The notes beneath the pieces were generated by a model, which did not search any database, was not told where the DNA came from, and saw only the letters and a program-made list of their open reading frames with translations. A stretch of 64,000 nt of DNA from contig NZ_BBUL01000089.1 in assembly GCF_000953825.1 (NCBI RefSeq), positions 1-64,000 of the forward strand. Direction: 5' to 3'. The stretch comes from Cellvibrio sp. OA-2007. GTDB taxonomy: Bacteria; Pseudomonadota; Gammaproteobacteria; Pseudomonadales; Cellvibrionaceae. Made by a program: the position numbers and the translations under genes. Shown here in pieces: positions 17,432-27,341 of the stretch (within the stretch, counting starts at the first letter, position 1; every line of letters starts with the position of its first letter).

Positions 17432-18080
17432 TGCTGCCAACTCCTTTAAGTTCGATGGTGATCTCTACTGCCAGCGGCAGATCCTGCGCACTTGCGCCCT
17501 GCTGATTATTATCCGGCCACTTTTGCAGCCAATCCTCCGAGAATTCACGCCCTTCCAGCGCCGACTTACCTCTGGATGTGATCGCTCCCTGAAACAATAA
17601 ACGCAGCTGAAAATCCTCAACATCGTCCAGCAATAACTGGTGGACACCGTCATCCTCTTCCAAATCTACATCGGCTAATTCGAGATTTCGCTCGGGTGCA
17701 AAATCGCGCCACAACTGACCATCAACCACCCTGTACCCCACCAGTTGTAGATCGCTACGGGGCAAGTTGGAAAAATTGACCCAACCGCGACGTTTAAATA
17801 ACAGCACTAGTTGATCGGCATCTTCACCCGAGGAGCGCAGGCTCTCCGCTTGAAACACACTATTTTTATCTGCCGCTGCCGGAGGTATTACATGACGTAA
17901 ATCCGCTGCGATGATCTGCCAAGCGCGGTCGAGGCGATTGATCTCTGCCAATACCTCATTCGTGCGCGTGGCACCGTTATCGGCTGCATTGAGCGATTCA
18001 AATGCCATCACCGCGATTAGCGCCGATATCACCAGCGCAATCAGTACTTCTAATAAAGTGAAACCCCGCGACCGATTCAT
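17400..18080 (-). CDS. gspJ: Type II secretion minor pseudopilin J
   Basis: 226 residues. The type III (prepilin) leader is only six residues, then the N-methylation motif RG/FTLLEVLIALVISAL with Glu at +5. Forms the tip complex with GspI and GspK. The ATG overlaps the gspI stop as ATGA; the end overlaps gspK by about 30 bases. Confidence 0.93.
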   Translation of the reverse strand: MNRSRGFTLLEVLIALVISALIAVMAFESLNAADNGATRTNEVLAEINRLDRAWQIIAADLRHVIPPAAADKNSVFQAESLRSSGEDADQLVLLFKRRGWVNFSNLPRSDLQLVGYRVVDGQLWRDFAPERNLELADVDLEEDDGVHQLLLDDVEDFQLRLLFQGAITSRGKSALEGREFSEDWLQKWPDNNQQGASAQDLPLAVEITIELKGVGSSVRLFAMPEQ

Positions 18081-18571
18081 TGGATCACCTGCACCAGCTC
18101 AGGGTCGCTGATATAACCAGTCAACCGCGCCAGCGCTGGCTGATCTTCGTCAACCGCCGAGCGCCCCAAACTCATGCCATCGGCGGTGCCTAACAGGCGC
18201 ACGGCGATTTCGACTCGTTTAAAACCGGGTACCGGCAAGGTGTCCATGGCGATAGTTTTTAGCTGCCACTGCCAGCGCAACCCCATCATATCCACAGTTC
18301 CAGCGTCTTTTTCTGGCACTTTGTAATCGACCAGCGCTTTCTTGGCTTTTTGTTGCTGCAACAGGCGCACTCGCGCCAGCTGGTTTTCCGCCACCCAATA
18401 GGCGTAGGTTTTATCGCGGATTGCCGCTGAACCATCTAATTGAGTCATCACCAGGGTAATCAGCGCGGGCAGCGCCATCGCCACAATCATCAATGCAATC
18501 ATGGCCTCCAGCAGGGTAAAACCGCGCTGCCTAGTGCCCGCAGCCGAGGGGCGCAAGAGAGAGAATTTCAT
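18077..18571 (-). CDS. gspI: Type II secretion minor pseudopilin I
   Basis: 164 residues, longer than the common 120-130 because of a 17-residue leader and a longer C terminus. Prepilin motif RG/FTLLEAMIALMIVAM with Glu +5. Starts in an ATGA overlap with gspH and ends in an ATGA overlap with gspJ. Confidence 0.92.
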   Translation of the reverse strand: MKFSLLRPSAAGTRQRGFTLLEAMIALMIVAMALPALITLVMTQLDGSAAIRDKTYAYWVAENQLARVRLLQQQKAKKALVDYKVPEKDAGTVDMMGLRWQWQLKTIAMDTLPVPGFKRVEIAVRLLGTADGMSLGRSAVDEDQPALARLTGYISDPELVQVIQ

Positions 18572-19140
18572 CGCCCGCGCTGCTCCTCTTCAACTCGTTT
18601 TTCTTCGCTGAGCCAATGCAGCTCACCGGCCAGATCCAATTCAAATTGCTCGGTTTGAACTATTGCACCGCTGGCTAATTGATCGGCATAAATGCTGATT
18701 TCAACCTTGCCTGAGCCATCGCCACTGGGGAAAAAACCCATTACCGGGTCTTGATACTCCAGCTCCGGATCAAATTCCCAAAGCTCATCTTCCACCACAA
18801 AATCGATCTTCTGCCCTTCCGCTAAGCAGTGTTGGCTCAGCTCGGGCAAATCCTGCCATTGGCGGTCACGCACCCGGCGCCATTGATAGCACCACTGCTC
18901 CTGCCCATCTATATCCTGCGCTGGCCGAGGCTCAACAAACAGGCCGTGGGTTTCGCCCTTAAGCACCGATTGCTCGGCGATATAACTGGCTTGAAGCATA
19001 AACTCTTCGGCTTCTTTGCGGGTCATATCCGCCGCCGCATTACCGCCGACTGCGATCGAAATCACACCCACTGCCATACCAATAATAAAGACCACAAAAA
19101 TGATCTCGATCAGGGTAAAGCCTTGCTGGCTGGATTTCAC
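18568..19140 (-). CDS. gspH: Type II secretion minor pseudopilin H
   Basis: 190 residues beginning with GTG (AAGG upstream). Prepilin motif QG/FTLIEIIFVVFIIGM with Glu +5. The mature part has the family layout with W-rich strands (EQWCYQWRRVRDRQW). It follows gspG by 25 bases and overlaps gspI by four. Confidence 0.9.
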   Translation of the reverse strand: MKSSQQGFTLIEIIFVVFIIGMAVGVISIAVGGNAAADMTRKEAEEFMLQASYIAEQSVLKGETHGLFVEPRPAQDIDGQEQWCYQWRRVRDRQWQDLPELSQHCLAEGQKIDFVVEDELWEFDPELEYQDPVMGFFPSGDGSGKVEISIYADQLASGAIVQTEQFELDLAGELHWLSEEKRVEEEQRGR

Positions 19141-19165
19141 TGGCGCTGCCTTTGGTGGTTAAAAC

Positions 19166-19627
19166 TTACTGCTCGTCCCAGACGCTGATGTCGGCGTTTT
19201 GGCCTTCACCACCACTCACACCGTCGGCACCCAGACTGTAAATATCATATTCATGGCCTTCACCTGGGCTCATGTATTGATAGTCATTGCCCCATGGGTC
19301 TTTGTTCAGGTTGTCGATGTAACCGCTCGACTTAAAATTGCGCGGTACCGGTGCGATAGAGCTTTTAGTCACCAGCGCTTCCAAACCTTGCTCGGTAGTG
19401 GGGTAATTGAAGTTATCGATGCGGTATAACTTGAGCGCGGTTTGCAGGGAGCTAAAATCCGCGCGCGCTTTTTGCACATTGGCTTTATCCAGGTTGTCCA
19501 TCACGTTGGGCACTACAATACCGGCCAGCAGGCCGATGATAATTACTACCACCATGATCTCGACTAGCGTAAAACCCGCTTGCTGCGCTCTTGTTTTCAT
19601 CGATCTTATGTTCATTGTTGTACTCAT
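19166..19627 (-). CDS. gspG: Type II secretion major pseudopilin G
   Basis: 153 residues. The leader ends QQAG before FTLVEIMVVVIIIGLLAGIV, Glu at +5; cleaved by prepilin peptidase (not encoded here). Conserved YRIDNFNYPTTEQGLEALV and the C-terminal calcium-binding loop region (YSLGADGVSGGEGQNADISVW) identify the major pseudopilin. CAGGAG lies before the ATG at 19627; an upstream in-frame GTG is less likely. Confidence 0.96.
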   Translation of the reverse strand: MSTTMNIRSMKTRAQQAGFTLVEIMVVVIIIGLLAGIVVPNVMDNLDKANVQKARADFSSLQTALKLYRIDNFNYPTTEQGLEALVTKSSIAPVPRNFKSSGYIDNLNKDPWGNDYQYMSPGEGHEYDIYSLGADGVSGGEGQNADISVWDEQ

Positions 19628-19680
19628 GACTGTCTCCTGAAATATCACTATAAACGGCTATCAACATCAACTCAGTCGCG

Positions 19681-20919
19681 TTAACCGAGCTTGGTCATTT
19701 CGAAAATCGGGGTGAGAATCGCCAATACAATCACGCATACCGCTCCCCCCATAAAAATAATGGTGGCCGGTTCCAACAAGCCCATGGCCACACCCAACAT
19801 CATTTCCAATTCGCGCTCCTGATCTTTAGAGGCGTTATCTAACTGTTGCGGCAGAGTGCCATTGGTTTCACCACTGGCGACCAGCTGCACCAATAGCGGC
19901 GGAAAATGACCGGTATTTTCCATCGCCCGGCTCAGGCTCATACCCTCGCGCACCGAGGCGGCGACCGTATCGCAAGCCTCTTGCAGGATTTTATTGGTCA
20001 TCACCTGACCGGAAATATTCAGTGCCTGAAGCAGCGGCACACCACTGGCAGACAATAAACTCAAGGTGGCAGCAAAACGCGCCGAGTTAATCTGTTTCAC
20101 CAACTCGCCAATCACTGGCAGCTTCAGCTGCACCACATGCCAGGCACGCAGGCGTTTGGGGTCGCGCATCAAGCGCTTGATGAAAAAATACACCCCGATC
20201 AAGGCAAATAATAAATAGACGCCGTAATTCATTAAAAAACTACTGGTGGCAATAAGACCCTCGGTCAGCGCGGGCAATTCGCGCTTGCCCTGCTCAAAAA
20301 TTTTGACCAGTTTGGGCACTACCAGCACCATCAACGCAACAATTACCGCGAGGCTCACCACCAGCATTACCACTGGGTAGATCATCGCCATTTTGATGCG
20401 CTGTTGCAGCTGCTGGCTGGTTTGGGTGTAATCCGCCAAGCGCTCCAGTACCGGGCTCAAATAGCCAGATCCCTCACCGGCGCGTACCAGTGCGCGATAC
20501 ATATCGTTAAAGGCGACCGGATTGTCGCCCAGTGCCTGCGCCAAACTAAAACCTTCCAGTACTTTGGTGCGCACCTGTAGCACAACACGTTTAACGTTGG
20601 CTTTTTGCGATTGTTTAGCGGTTGCATGCAGGGCTTCGTCGAGCGGCAGACCAGATTTGACCAGCGAGGCCAACTGGCGGGTAATCAAGCTGAGGTCGCG
20701 CGTACTTAACTTGGATGCACGGCGGCGGAAACTGGCAGCGATATTACCGCTCTCGCTATTGGCTGCTGCGGTGCTATCACCCGTGGCGCTCACCACCTCC
20801 AGCGGCTTTAATTTTTTCGCCCGCAATTGCGTGCGAATATGCCGCTCGGAATCCCCTTCCAGAATCCCTTTTACGGTTTTGCCTTCATCGGTCAGCGCTT
20901 TGTAACTGTATGCACCCAT
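19681..20919 (-). CDS. gspF: Type II secretion inner-membrane platform protein F
   Basis: 412 residues, the standard length. Two repeated T2SSF helical domains (about 75-195 and 280-400) and three membrane helices (about 175-200, 225-245, 380-405). Conserved LVKSGLPLDEAL, GEGSGYLSPVLERLADY and VASGETNGTLPQQLDN segments. Multispanning component of the assembly platform, contacts GspE and GspL. Confidence 0.96.
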   Translation of the reverse strand: MGAYSYKALTDEGKTVKGILEGDSERHIRTQLRAKKLKPLEVVSATGDSTAAANSESGNIAASFRRRASKLSTRDLSLITRQLASLVKSGLPLDEALHATAKQSQKANVKRVVLQVRTKVLEGFSLAQALGDNPVAFNDMYRALVRAGEGSGYLSPVLERLADYTQTSQQLQQRIKMAMIYPVVMLVVSLAVIVALMVLVVPKLVKIFEQGKRELPALTEGLIATSSFLMNYGVYLLFALIGVYFFIKRLMRDPKRLRAWHVVQLKLPVIGELVKQINSARFAATLSLLSASGVPLLQALNISGQVMTNKILQEACDTVAASVREGMSLSRAMENTGHFPPLLVQLVASGETNGTLPQQLDNASKDQERELEMMLGVAMGLLEPATIIFMGGAVCVIVLAILTPIFEMTKLG

Positions 20920-20931
20920 AATCTACGTCCG

Positions 20932-22476
20932 CTACAGCTGGGTGGTGACGCGCAGCACTTCTTCAATGCTGGTGACGCCGTTGAGCACACACTGACGGCC
21001 ATCGTCGCTCATGGATGGGCTGTGTTTGCGCGCTTCGGCCAACAATTCCTGCTCGCCCGCTTGCTCGTGGATGAGATGGCGCAAACGCTCGGTAATCTCG
21101 ATTAATTCGTAGATCCCCTTACGGCCGCGATAGCCCTGCTGATTGCAGTGTTTACAACCGCTGGGCGCCGGACGCCAGATGGGCGTTTCTTCCGGTAGTT
21201 TGAGCATCTCGCGCTCGGCGTCGCTGGGCATATATTGCTCTTTGCAGTGGCTGCAAAGTACACGCACCAAGCGCTGCGCCATGACCACTTCAATACTGGA
21301 TGCCAGCAGGAAGGGTTCTACGCCCATATCTTTCAAGCGCAACACCGCGCCAATCGCGGTATTGGTGTGAAGTGTTGATAGCACCAAGTGACCAGTCAGC
21401 GATGCTTGAATCGCAATTTCGGCAGTCTCGCCGTCGCGGATTTCACCGATCATCACCACATCCGGGTCTTGCCGGAGGATTGCGCGCAGACCGCGCGCAA
21501 AGGTCATATCAACCTTGGTATTCACTTGCGTCTGGCCAATACCAGGCAACAGATATTCGACCGGGTCTTCGATGGTGAGGATATTGCGGCTGCGGGTATT
21601 GATATGGCTCAGGCCCGCATAGAGTGTGGTGGTTTTACCCGAGCCGGTCGGACCGGTTACCAGAATAATGCCGTGGGGTTTAAGCAAGTTTTTGGTCAAG
21701 CGATCATAGACCAGCTGCGGCATCTGCAATTGCTCAAGCTTAAGTTGGCCTGCGGCTTGATCGAGAATACGCAATACAATCCGCTCGCCGAACGCAGACG
21801 GAATGGTCGATACACGAATATCTACCGCATGGCCTGCAAGGCGCACGGTAATACGGCCATCTTGCGGCAGGCGTTTTTCGGCGATATCCAAACGCGCCAT
21901 TACTTTCAAGCGCGATACCAATACCGGCGCCAATTCCGCCTTGGGCGAGAGCACTTCGGTTAATACACCGTCGATACGGAAGCGTACCGATACGCGGTCT
22001 TCAAAGGGTTCAAGGTGGATATCTGATGCACCTTCGCGCACCGCCTGGGAGAGGATCGCATTGATCAAGCGAATGATAGGAGCGTCATCATCACCGGCGA
22101 GCAAGTCAGTACGGTCGGCCAAATCATCGGCCATAGACGACAAATCAAATTCGTTGCCTAAGTCTTCCGCTGCACGCTGCGCTGCGCCATCGCCACTTTG
22201 ATATTCACGTGTCAGGCGTTTCTGGAAGTCTTCGGCGGGCAGCTCTTCCAGCACCAAATCGGCACCCAAAATACGCTGCAGTTCCAACAATACATCCAGT
22301 GTCAGCCCAGGGCGATGCAACACCCGCGGCATTAAACCGGGCGCCAGCTCTTCCAACATCACGCCATGTGCGGAAGCAAAACTGAACGGCAAACGCTCAT
22401 AGACCGGGGGTTCGGCTACAACTTCGTCAAGGACCTCATCGGTCAGCACCAGCGGCTCCAACTCTAGCTCGCTCAC
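20932..22476 (-). CDS. gspE: Type II secretion ATPase E
   Basis: 514 residues. N-terminal GspE domains (about 1-130), then a RecA-like ATPase with ASDIHLEP, Walker A GPTGSGKTTT (about 275-284), Asp box EDPVEY, Walker B region VVMIGEIRDGETAEIA and the His box. A zinc-binding tetracysteine (CSHC, CKHC) near 415-450 matches GspE and PilB. Starts with GTG, with GGGGAG of the gspD stop region as SD. It powers pseudopilus assembly in the cytoplasm. Confidence 0.97.
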   Translation of the reverse strand: MSELELEPLVLTDEVLDEVVAEPPVYERLPFSFASAHGVMLEELAPGLMPRVLHRPGLTLDVLLELQRILGADLVLEELPAEDFQKRLTREYQSGDGAAQRAAEDLGNEFDLSSMADDLADRTDLLAGDDDAPIIRLINAILSQAVREGASDIHLEPFEDRVSVRFRIDGVLTEVLSPKAELAPVLVSRLKVMARLDIAEKRLPQDGRITVRLAGHAVDIRVSTIPSAFGERIVLRILDQAAGQLKLEQLQMPQLVYDRLTKNLLKPHGIILVTGPTGSGKTTTLYAGLSHINTRSRNILTIEDPVEYLLPGIGQTQVNTKVDMTFARGLRAILRQDPDVVMIGEIRDGETAEIAIQASLTGHLVLSTLHTNTAIGAVLRLKDMGVEPFLLASSIEVVMAQRLVRVLCSHCKEQYMPSDAEREMLKLPEETPIWRPAPSGCKHCNQQGYRGRKGIYELIEITERLRHLIHEQAGEQELLAEARKHSPSMSDDGRQCVLNGVTSIEEVLRVTTQL

Positions 22477-22479
22477 GGC

Positions 22480-24543
22480 TTACTCCCCGGTTGCGTCGGC
22501 AGCATTTGCTGCTTCGGCTTGCTTGGTCTCTTCGAGATACTTCTTAATTTCCGCATCCCACTCAGGCAGTACCGGAACTTCGCGCTTAGGCATCAAAATG
22601 CCACGTGAGCGCTGGAAGTTAACTTGCTCTTCGCGAATCGTCCGGTATTTTTCTGCGGTAGCGCCGGTTAACACTTCGTCGGTACGAATAATGGTTGAAC
22701 GCAGAAAGATCAACAAATTGGTTTTGCGCTTGGAGGCGCTCTGGGTGCGAAACAAGTGGCCAAGAACTGGAATACTGCCCAGCACCGGTACCCGCGAATC
22801 ACCCTTATTGACTTGATCCTCAATCAAACCGCCCAGTACCACGGTTTGACCGTCACCCGCCAGAATTTGGGTTTTGATTTCACGTTTGCTGGTGGTAGGG
22901 CCATTGGGAGAGTTTTGAGTATTGCCAATCACCGAGGAGATCTCCTGCTCGATATCCAATACCAAGCTGTCGCCTTCATTGATGTGTGGCGTCACCTGCA
23001 GTTTGATACCTACATCTTCCCGGTTAACTGTATTAAATGGACTAGCAAAAGAATTCGCACCGCCGGTAGTGCCAGTGTTAGCTCCCGAATAGGAACCGGT
23101 GACAAACGGCACCTGTTGCCCTACCAATATGGACGCTTCACTGTTGTCGGTGGTCAATAGGCTCGGTGTGGAGAGGATATTTGATGATTCCGTGGTCTGC
23201 AGCAACTTCAGCACTGCCAAAAAGTCGATGCTTTTACCCAAACGCCCAACACCAAACACAGGCGATTTAACGGTATTTATGCCACCGGCTAAGGCGCCTA
23301 GCGCAGTAGTATCATCGGGATTTTCCAATATATTCAAAGCTGGCCCAGCCACGCTACCCAGCGCCCCACCGGAAGTGAAACCACCAAAGCCTTGCTCATC
23401 ACCTTGATACATCCACTCGATACCAATCTCTTTGGCGTTGTTTCCGGTAATCTCAACAATAATCGCCTCAACCAATACCTGCGCACGGCGAATATCCAAG
23501 CTATCGATAATCGACAACATGGTATCCATTGTGTCTATATCGGCGGTGATTAACACCGAATTGGTTGCCTCATCGGCCTGCACCGCAGGTGGCGTAGAAT
23601 TGGCGGGCGCACCCTCGGCGTTTTTACCTTGCCCCAAGCTTTGCATCATGCCCGACAATACTTTCGCAACATCTTCTGCCTTGGCGTATTTAAGATATTC
23701 AACCCGCACATTGTTGTTTTTGGATTGCGGGCGATCCAGATCATCGATCAGGAGTTTAAGCCGCTGACGAGTGAGGTCATCACCACTAATGACTACCGCG
23801 TTAGTGCGCTTATCCGCCACGATCACCGGTGGTGATGTAGTCATACCACGGTTGGGATCGGGTTTCTCCAACTGCGACAGCATGGCAACTACGTCAGCAG
23901 AGTTGGCGTAGCGCAGTGGAATCACATCGGTATGGGTCACGCCGATTTTATCCAGTTGCACCACTAATTCGTTCATCCGCGCAACGTTAGCGCGAGTGTC
24001 GGTAATAATCAGGGCGTTGCTGGGCTCATACGTTGTGAGATGGCCATACTGTGGCACCAGCGGGCGCAAGGCCGCGAGGATCTTGGCAGCACTGGTGTTT
24101 TTAAGCGGAATCACCTGGGTGATATAGAGGTCGTCTTTGTTGGTGACATTGTTCTCGGTCGGGATAGGCAGGTTGCGCGCGTCGCGGTTCATCACGATCC
24201 GCACAATATTGCCGCTCTCTACCGCGGTAAAACCATGCACATCAAGCGATGCCAGAAATAGCTCGTACAACTCTTTGGCATTGAGTGGCTTGGAATTGAT
24301 CACCTTGATCGGGCCGCGCACTTTGGGGTCAATGATGAATGTTTTACCCGTCAGACCGGCGATGGATTTGATCACATCCTGAATATCGGTATCGTTAAAA
24401 TTGACCGCCCAGCGGGTTTCGCCTGATGCGTCAGCCGGCTGCGCTTCTACCTGAGCGAAGACAGCGCCACTCATACCCATAAGTGTCGCCAGCAACAGGC
24501 CGCTGATGATGTTGTTATTGTTACGACCATGAAACCGGATCAC
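22480..24543 (-). CDS. gspD: Type II secretion secretin D
   Basis: 687 residues with a signal peptide (about 1-30). N0 domain (VNFNDTDIQDVIKSIAGLTGKTFIIDP) and N1-N3 KH-like domains (about 115-380) precede the secretin core with QQVPFVTGSY, VGIKLQVTPHI and VPVLGSIPVLGHLF motifs. It forms the outer-membrane channel. The GTG start has GAGG five bases upstream, overlapping the gspC stop. No GspS pilotin is encoded nearby. Confidence 0.97.
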   Translation of the reverse strand: MIRFHGRNNNNIISGLLLATLMGMSGAVFAQVEAQPADASGETRWAVNFNDTDIQDVIKSIAGLTGKTFIIDPKVRGPIKVINSKPLNAKELYELFLASLDVHGFTAVESGNIVRIVMNRDARNLPIPTENNVTNKDDLYITQVIPLKNTSAAKILAALRPLVPQYGHLTTYEPSNALIITDTRANVARMNELVVQLDKIGVTHTDVIPLRYANSADVVAMLSQLEKPDPNRGMTTSPPVIVADKRTNAVVISGDDLTRQRLKLLIDDLDRPQSKNNNVRVEYLKYAKAEDVAKVLSGMMQSLGQGKNAEGAPANSTPPAVQADEATNSVLITADIDTMDTMLSIIDSLDIRRAQVLVEAIIVEITGNNAKEIGIEWMYQGDEQGFGGFTSGGALGSVAGPALNILENPDDTTALGALAGGINTVKSPVFGVGRLGKSIDFLAVLKLLQTTESSNILSTPSLLTTDNSEASILVGQQVPFVTGSYSGANTGTTGGANSFASPFNTVNREDVGIKLQVTPHINEGDSLVLDIEQEISSVIGNTQNSPNGPTTSKREIKTQILAGDGQTVVLGGLIEDQVNKGDSRVPVLGSIPVLGHLFRTQSASKRKTNLLIFLRSTIIRTDEVLTGATAEKYRTIREEQVNFQRSRGILMPKREVPVLPEWDAEIKKYLEETKQAEAANAADATGE

Positions 24544-24550
24544 AAAAACC

Positions 24551-25585
24551 TCACTTGAGCATTACGTCTAGGTTAACTGTACTGCCACCGCGTCTGATTT
24601 CCAGATTCGCCGATGTGGCACTACCCATACTTTTGTAAATTTCCATAATCTTTCCCGGGCTGCTCAATGGCACGCCGTTGACTGAGGTGACTATGTCATC
24701 AGTCTGCAGCCCCAGTGAATTAAACATCTCCGCATTGCGGCCAGGGCGAATTTTGTATCCCACCACTTTGCCGCCTTCACGATAAATACTCATCGCCACT
24801 ACATCGGCGAGGGTTTTACTCGCGGCAGCGGCTGAGGGATCAGCCCCAAAACGCGGAGAATTAACCGCTGGGCTTTTATCGACATAAAGTGGCGGTTGCT
24901 GTTGATAAGGTGGGTTGGCATAACCACTTGGCGATACCTGCACATCACTCGTTTGAGGGGACGCAAACGAAGTGGTGAGCTTGGGGGCATTTGGATCTTC
25001 TTTGAACAGCCAGAGCGATTCAAAGGAGCCGTTGTTATTGATAATAACCCGCCCATCCAACACCTTGGCGAGGGTCACGTTGTTGCCCACAGGCAGGGTA
25101 TCGCCTACCGCATACACATCGGCACGCTCACCTGAAGCGATAATAGCCCGACCGGCTTTTTCTTCATTGCTGCCAAGCACCCCGCGCAACACCAAGTTGA
25201 GTTGAGTATCGGCAGCATCATTTTCAATGCCCTGAGCGACGGGCTGGGCATCCACCGGCGGAGGCGCTTCCTGAGCGACATCACCAAAGGGAGCCAATGA
25301 CGTAATCTGACTTATGTTAACGGATTCGGGTGCCGCCCCCGATGGCTGTACATCAGCGGCGACCAGCGACAAGGTTGCCGGCGGAATCACCGGATTGGGA
25401 ATGATGAGCCAAAACAAGCGCGCCAGACTGTGACTAAGCCAAATCACCAGCAATAGCATGACCAGCCACTGCCAGCGCTGCAGTGACACGCGATTCAAAA
25501 GCGCAAAAAAGCGCCTGAGTTGGATTTCCAACTGGGCAGTACGCTGCTCGAAGGCGGCTCGATGACTAAGTGATCTATCTTGCAT
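24551..25585 (-). CDS. gspC: Type II secretion protein C
   Basis: 344 residues. Cytoplasmic N terminus, one membrane helix (about 38-60), the HR domain (about 130-210, NLVLRGVLGSNEEKAGRAII) that contacts GspD, a Pro/Gln-rich linker, and a C-terminal PDZ domain (about 255-344, GLQTDDIVTSVNGVPLSS) linked to substrate handling. The ATG at 25585 is preferred over a TTG 12 codons upstream. First gene of the gsp operon. Confidence 0.92.
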   Translation of the reverse strand: MQDRSLSHRAAFEQRTAQLEIQLRRFFALLNRVSLQRWQWLVMLLLVIWLSHSLARLFWLIIPNPVIPPATLSLVAADVQPSGAAPESVNISQITSLAPFGDVAQEAPPPVDAQPVAQGIENDAADTQLNLVLRGVLGSNEEKAGRAIIASGERADVYAVGDTLPVGNNVTLAKVLDGRVIINNNGSFESLWLFKEDPNAPKLTTSFASPQTSDVQVSPSGYANPPYQQQPPLYVDKSPAVNSPRFGADPSAAAASKTLADVVAMSIYREGGKVVGYKIRPGRNAEMFNSLGLQTDDIVTSVNGVPLSSPGKIMEIYKSMGSATSANLEIRRGGSTVNLDVMLK

Positions 25586-25632
25586 AGGTCTGATTGAATC
25601 CCCACCCGGGCTGTACGACAAGAATCAGTGTG

Positions 25633-25842
25633 ATGGCAAATAGTAGTCGTATCAAAAGCTTAGTGCGTTATGTTTATCAAAGCCATGAGATTCTACTCCA
25701 TCCATATTACAAAAGCGAAGCACTAACACTGCAGTGTCAAGTCGCTTGGGACGCGAGTTTCGGCGCATTTTGGACGGCAGAACAGCGGGGAAGTTGCACA
25801 TTCAATGAAATATGCGACAGAGGCCGCAAAATAGACAGCTAA
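25633..25842 (+). CDS. Possible small protein gene before a terminator
   Basis: A 69-codon plus-strand open frame beginning at ATG 25633 and ending nine bases before a strong bidirectional terminator (25851). It lies between divergent gspC and xseB. The protein has no membrane segment and no recognised domain, and its SD is weak. The only support is the terminator placed immediately after it in a place where neither neighbour needs one. It could instead be non-coding RNA or the gsp leader. Confidence 0.25.
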   Translation: MANSSRIKSLVRYVYQSHEILLHPYYKSEALTLQCQVAWDASFGAFWTAEQRGSCTFNEICDRGRKIDS

Positions 25843-25850
25843 AAAAGCAA

Positions 25851-25887
25851 AAAACCCTGATTGCAGGAGGGGGCAATCAGGGTTTTT
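25851..25887. terminator. Bidirectional intrinsic terminator between gspC and xseB
   Basis: AAAACCCTGATTGC (25851-25864) pairs with GCAATCAGGGTTTT (25873-25886) around an 8-base purine-rich loop. T-runs follow on both strands. Confidence 0.8.
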
Positions 25888-26091
25888 ACAGGATGACAGG
25901 CCAGACCTTGGCGACAGATGTGCTCGATTCCATTTTACTCCTTGCCAGAGCCGCTTCCTGCGACAATCTCCAATGGCTGTCATTATTGATGAATTAAGCG
26001 TCACACAATAGTGGCTAATGTCGGCAAGTTTTGTAGGAGATATCTCACAAGGACACCAATCAAAACGACTGCAGTTTTGCGCGTGCAGGTT

Positions 26092-26097
26092 TATAAT
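26092..26097 (+). promoter_or_regulatory. Probable -10 box of the xseB-ispA-dxs operon
   Basis: A perfect TATAAT about 36 bases before the xseB ATG. The -35 at 17-18 bases (around 26068-26074) is poor, so activity would depend on context. Confidence 0.45.
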
Positions 26098-26132
26098 CCG
26101 CCGCCCTCACTCAAATTCAGCGAGAAAACACC

Positions 26133-26393
26133 ATGCCGCCCAAGACCTCATCACCCAAAAAGAAAGGTGTCGATTTTGAGCAATCGCTCAGCACCCTCGA
26201 AAGCCTGGTGACCCGTATGGAACAGGGCGATATGACGCTGGAAGAATCGCTGCAAGCATTTGAGGCGGGCATTGCACTCACTCGTGAATGCCAAACACGC
26301 CTCGCCGCCGCCGAACAGCAAGTGAACAAATTAATCGAGCAACAGGGCAACATCAGCCTGGAACCCTTTCATGCCGATGAAGGCGACGCCTGA
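26133..26393 (+). CDS. xseB: Exodeoxyribonuclease VII small subunit
   Basis: 86 residues with the typical [33 protein letters not shown] helical hairpin. It binds XseA to form the single-strand nuclease that trims DNA in repair. Its stop overlaps the ispA start (TGATG), the usual xseB-ispA-dxs order. Confidence 0.96.
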   Translation: MPPKTSSPKKKGVDFEQSLSTLESLVTRMEQGDMTLEESLQAFEAGIALTRECQTRLAAAEQQVNKLIEQQGNISLEPFHADEGDA

Positions 26394-27280
26394 TGCACAG
26401 CGACTTTAAGCAATTTACCCAGCTCTGCCGCAACCGTGTTGATAGCGCCCTCGACCTTTATCTCCCCCTCGGCGAAGACCCCACGCAATTGCGCGCCGCC
26501 ATGCGCTATAGCCTGTTCAACGGCGGCAAACGTGTGCGCCCGATTCTTGCCTATGCCGCGGCACTGGCGATCAAACCGGAAGCCGATCTCAGCCTGATCG
26601 ACCCCATTGCCGCTGCACTTGAGTGCCTGCACTCCTACAGCTTGGTGCACGACGACTTGCCCGCCATGGACGACGACGACCTGCGCCGCGGCAAACCCAC
26701 CTGCCATATCGCGTTTAATGAAGCCACCGCCATACTCGCGGGTGATAGTTTGCAAACTCTGGCGTTTGATTTGCTCACCCAATCTGATTTGCCGAGCAGC
26801 ATCCAAATCCAACTGGTGCGCCAATTAGCGCTAGGCTCAGGCGTGGAAGGCATGGTGCTGGGGCAGGCAATCGATTTAGCCGCAGTTGCTCATCAATTGA
26901 ATTTGACGCAACTGGAGCAGATGCACCGCCACAAAACCGGTGCTCTGATTCGCGCCAGTGTTGCTATGGGCGCCATTTGTTCCGGTGCGGATAAAACCCA
27001 ACTGGCGGCGCTGGATAACTACGCCGCCGCCATCGGCCTCGCCTTTCAGGTGCAGGATGATATTCTCGATGTCACCGGCGATACCGCCACCATCGGCAAA
27101 CAGCAGGGTGCCGACATCGCCCGCAACAAACCGACCTATGTATCGCTGCTGGGGCTGGATGCAGCCAAAGCCAAAGCGAGCGAATTACACCGTCAGGCAC
27201 TTGACGCACTGAGTGGTTTTGGCGCGAGCGCAACACCGCTGCGCCAATTGGCCAGCTATATCGTCGAACGCTCGAACTAG
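26393..27280 (+). CDS. ispA: Farnesyl diphosphate synthase
   Basis: 295 residues, family length. First Asp-rich motif DDLPAMD (87-93) followed by DDDLRRGKPT, second motif QDDILDVTGD near 223-232; both bind Mg-diphosphate. Makes farnesyl diphosphate from IPP and DMAPP in the cytoplasm, feeding quinone and undecaprenyl phosphate synthesis. Sits between xseB and dxs. Confidence 0.97.
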   Translation: MHSDFKQFTQLCRNRVDSALDLYLPLGEDPTQLRAAMRYSLFNGGKRVRPILAYAAALAIKPEADLSLIDPIAAALECLHSYSLVHDDLPAMDDDDLRRGKPTCHIAFNEATAILAGDSLQTLAFDLLTQSDLPSSIQIQLVRQLALGSGVEGMVLGQAIDLAAVAHQLNLTQLEQMHRHKTGALIRASVAMGAICSGADKTQLAALDNYAAAIGLAFQVQDDILDVTGDTATIGKQQGADIARNKPTYVSLLGLDAAKAKASELHRQALDALSGFGASATPLRQLASYIVERSN

Positions 27281-27341
27281 CCAAGACTTAGACAAGCCGC
27301 CTACAATGGTCGGCCTTGAGCGGCAAACCGTACAACTATAA

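Noticed and set aside
25723-26004. Minus-strand 93-codon frame between gspC and xseB
   Set aside because: It crosses the bidirectional terminator and has many Cys/Arg rare-type residues; unlikely to be translated.
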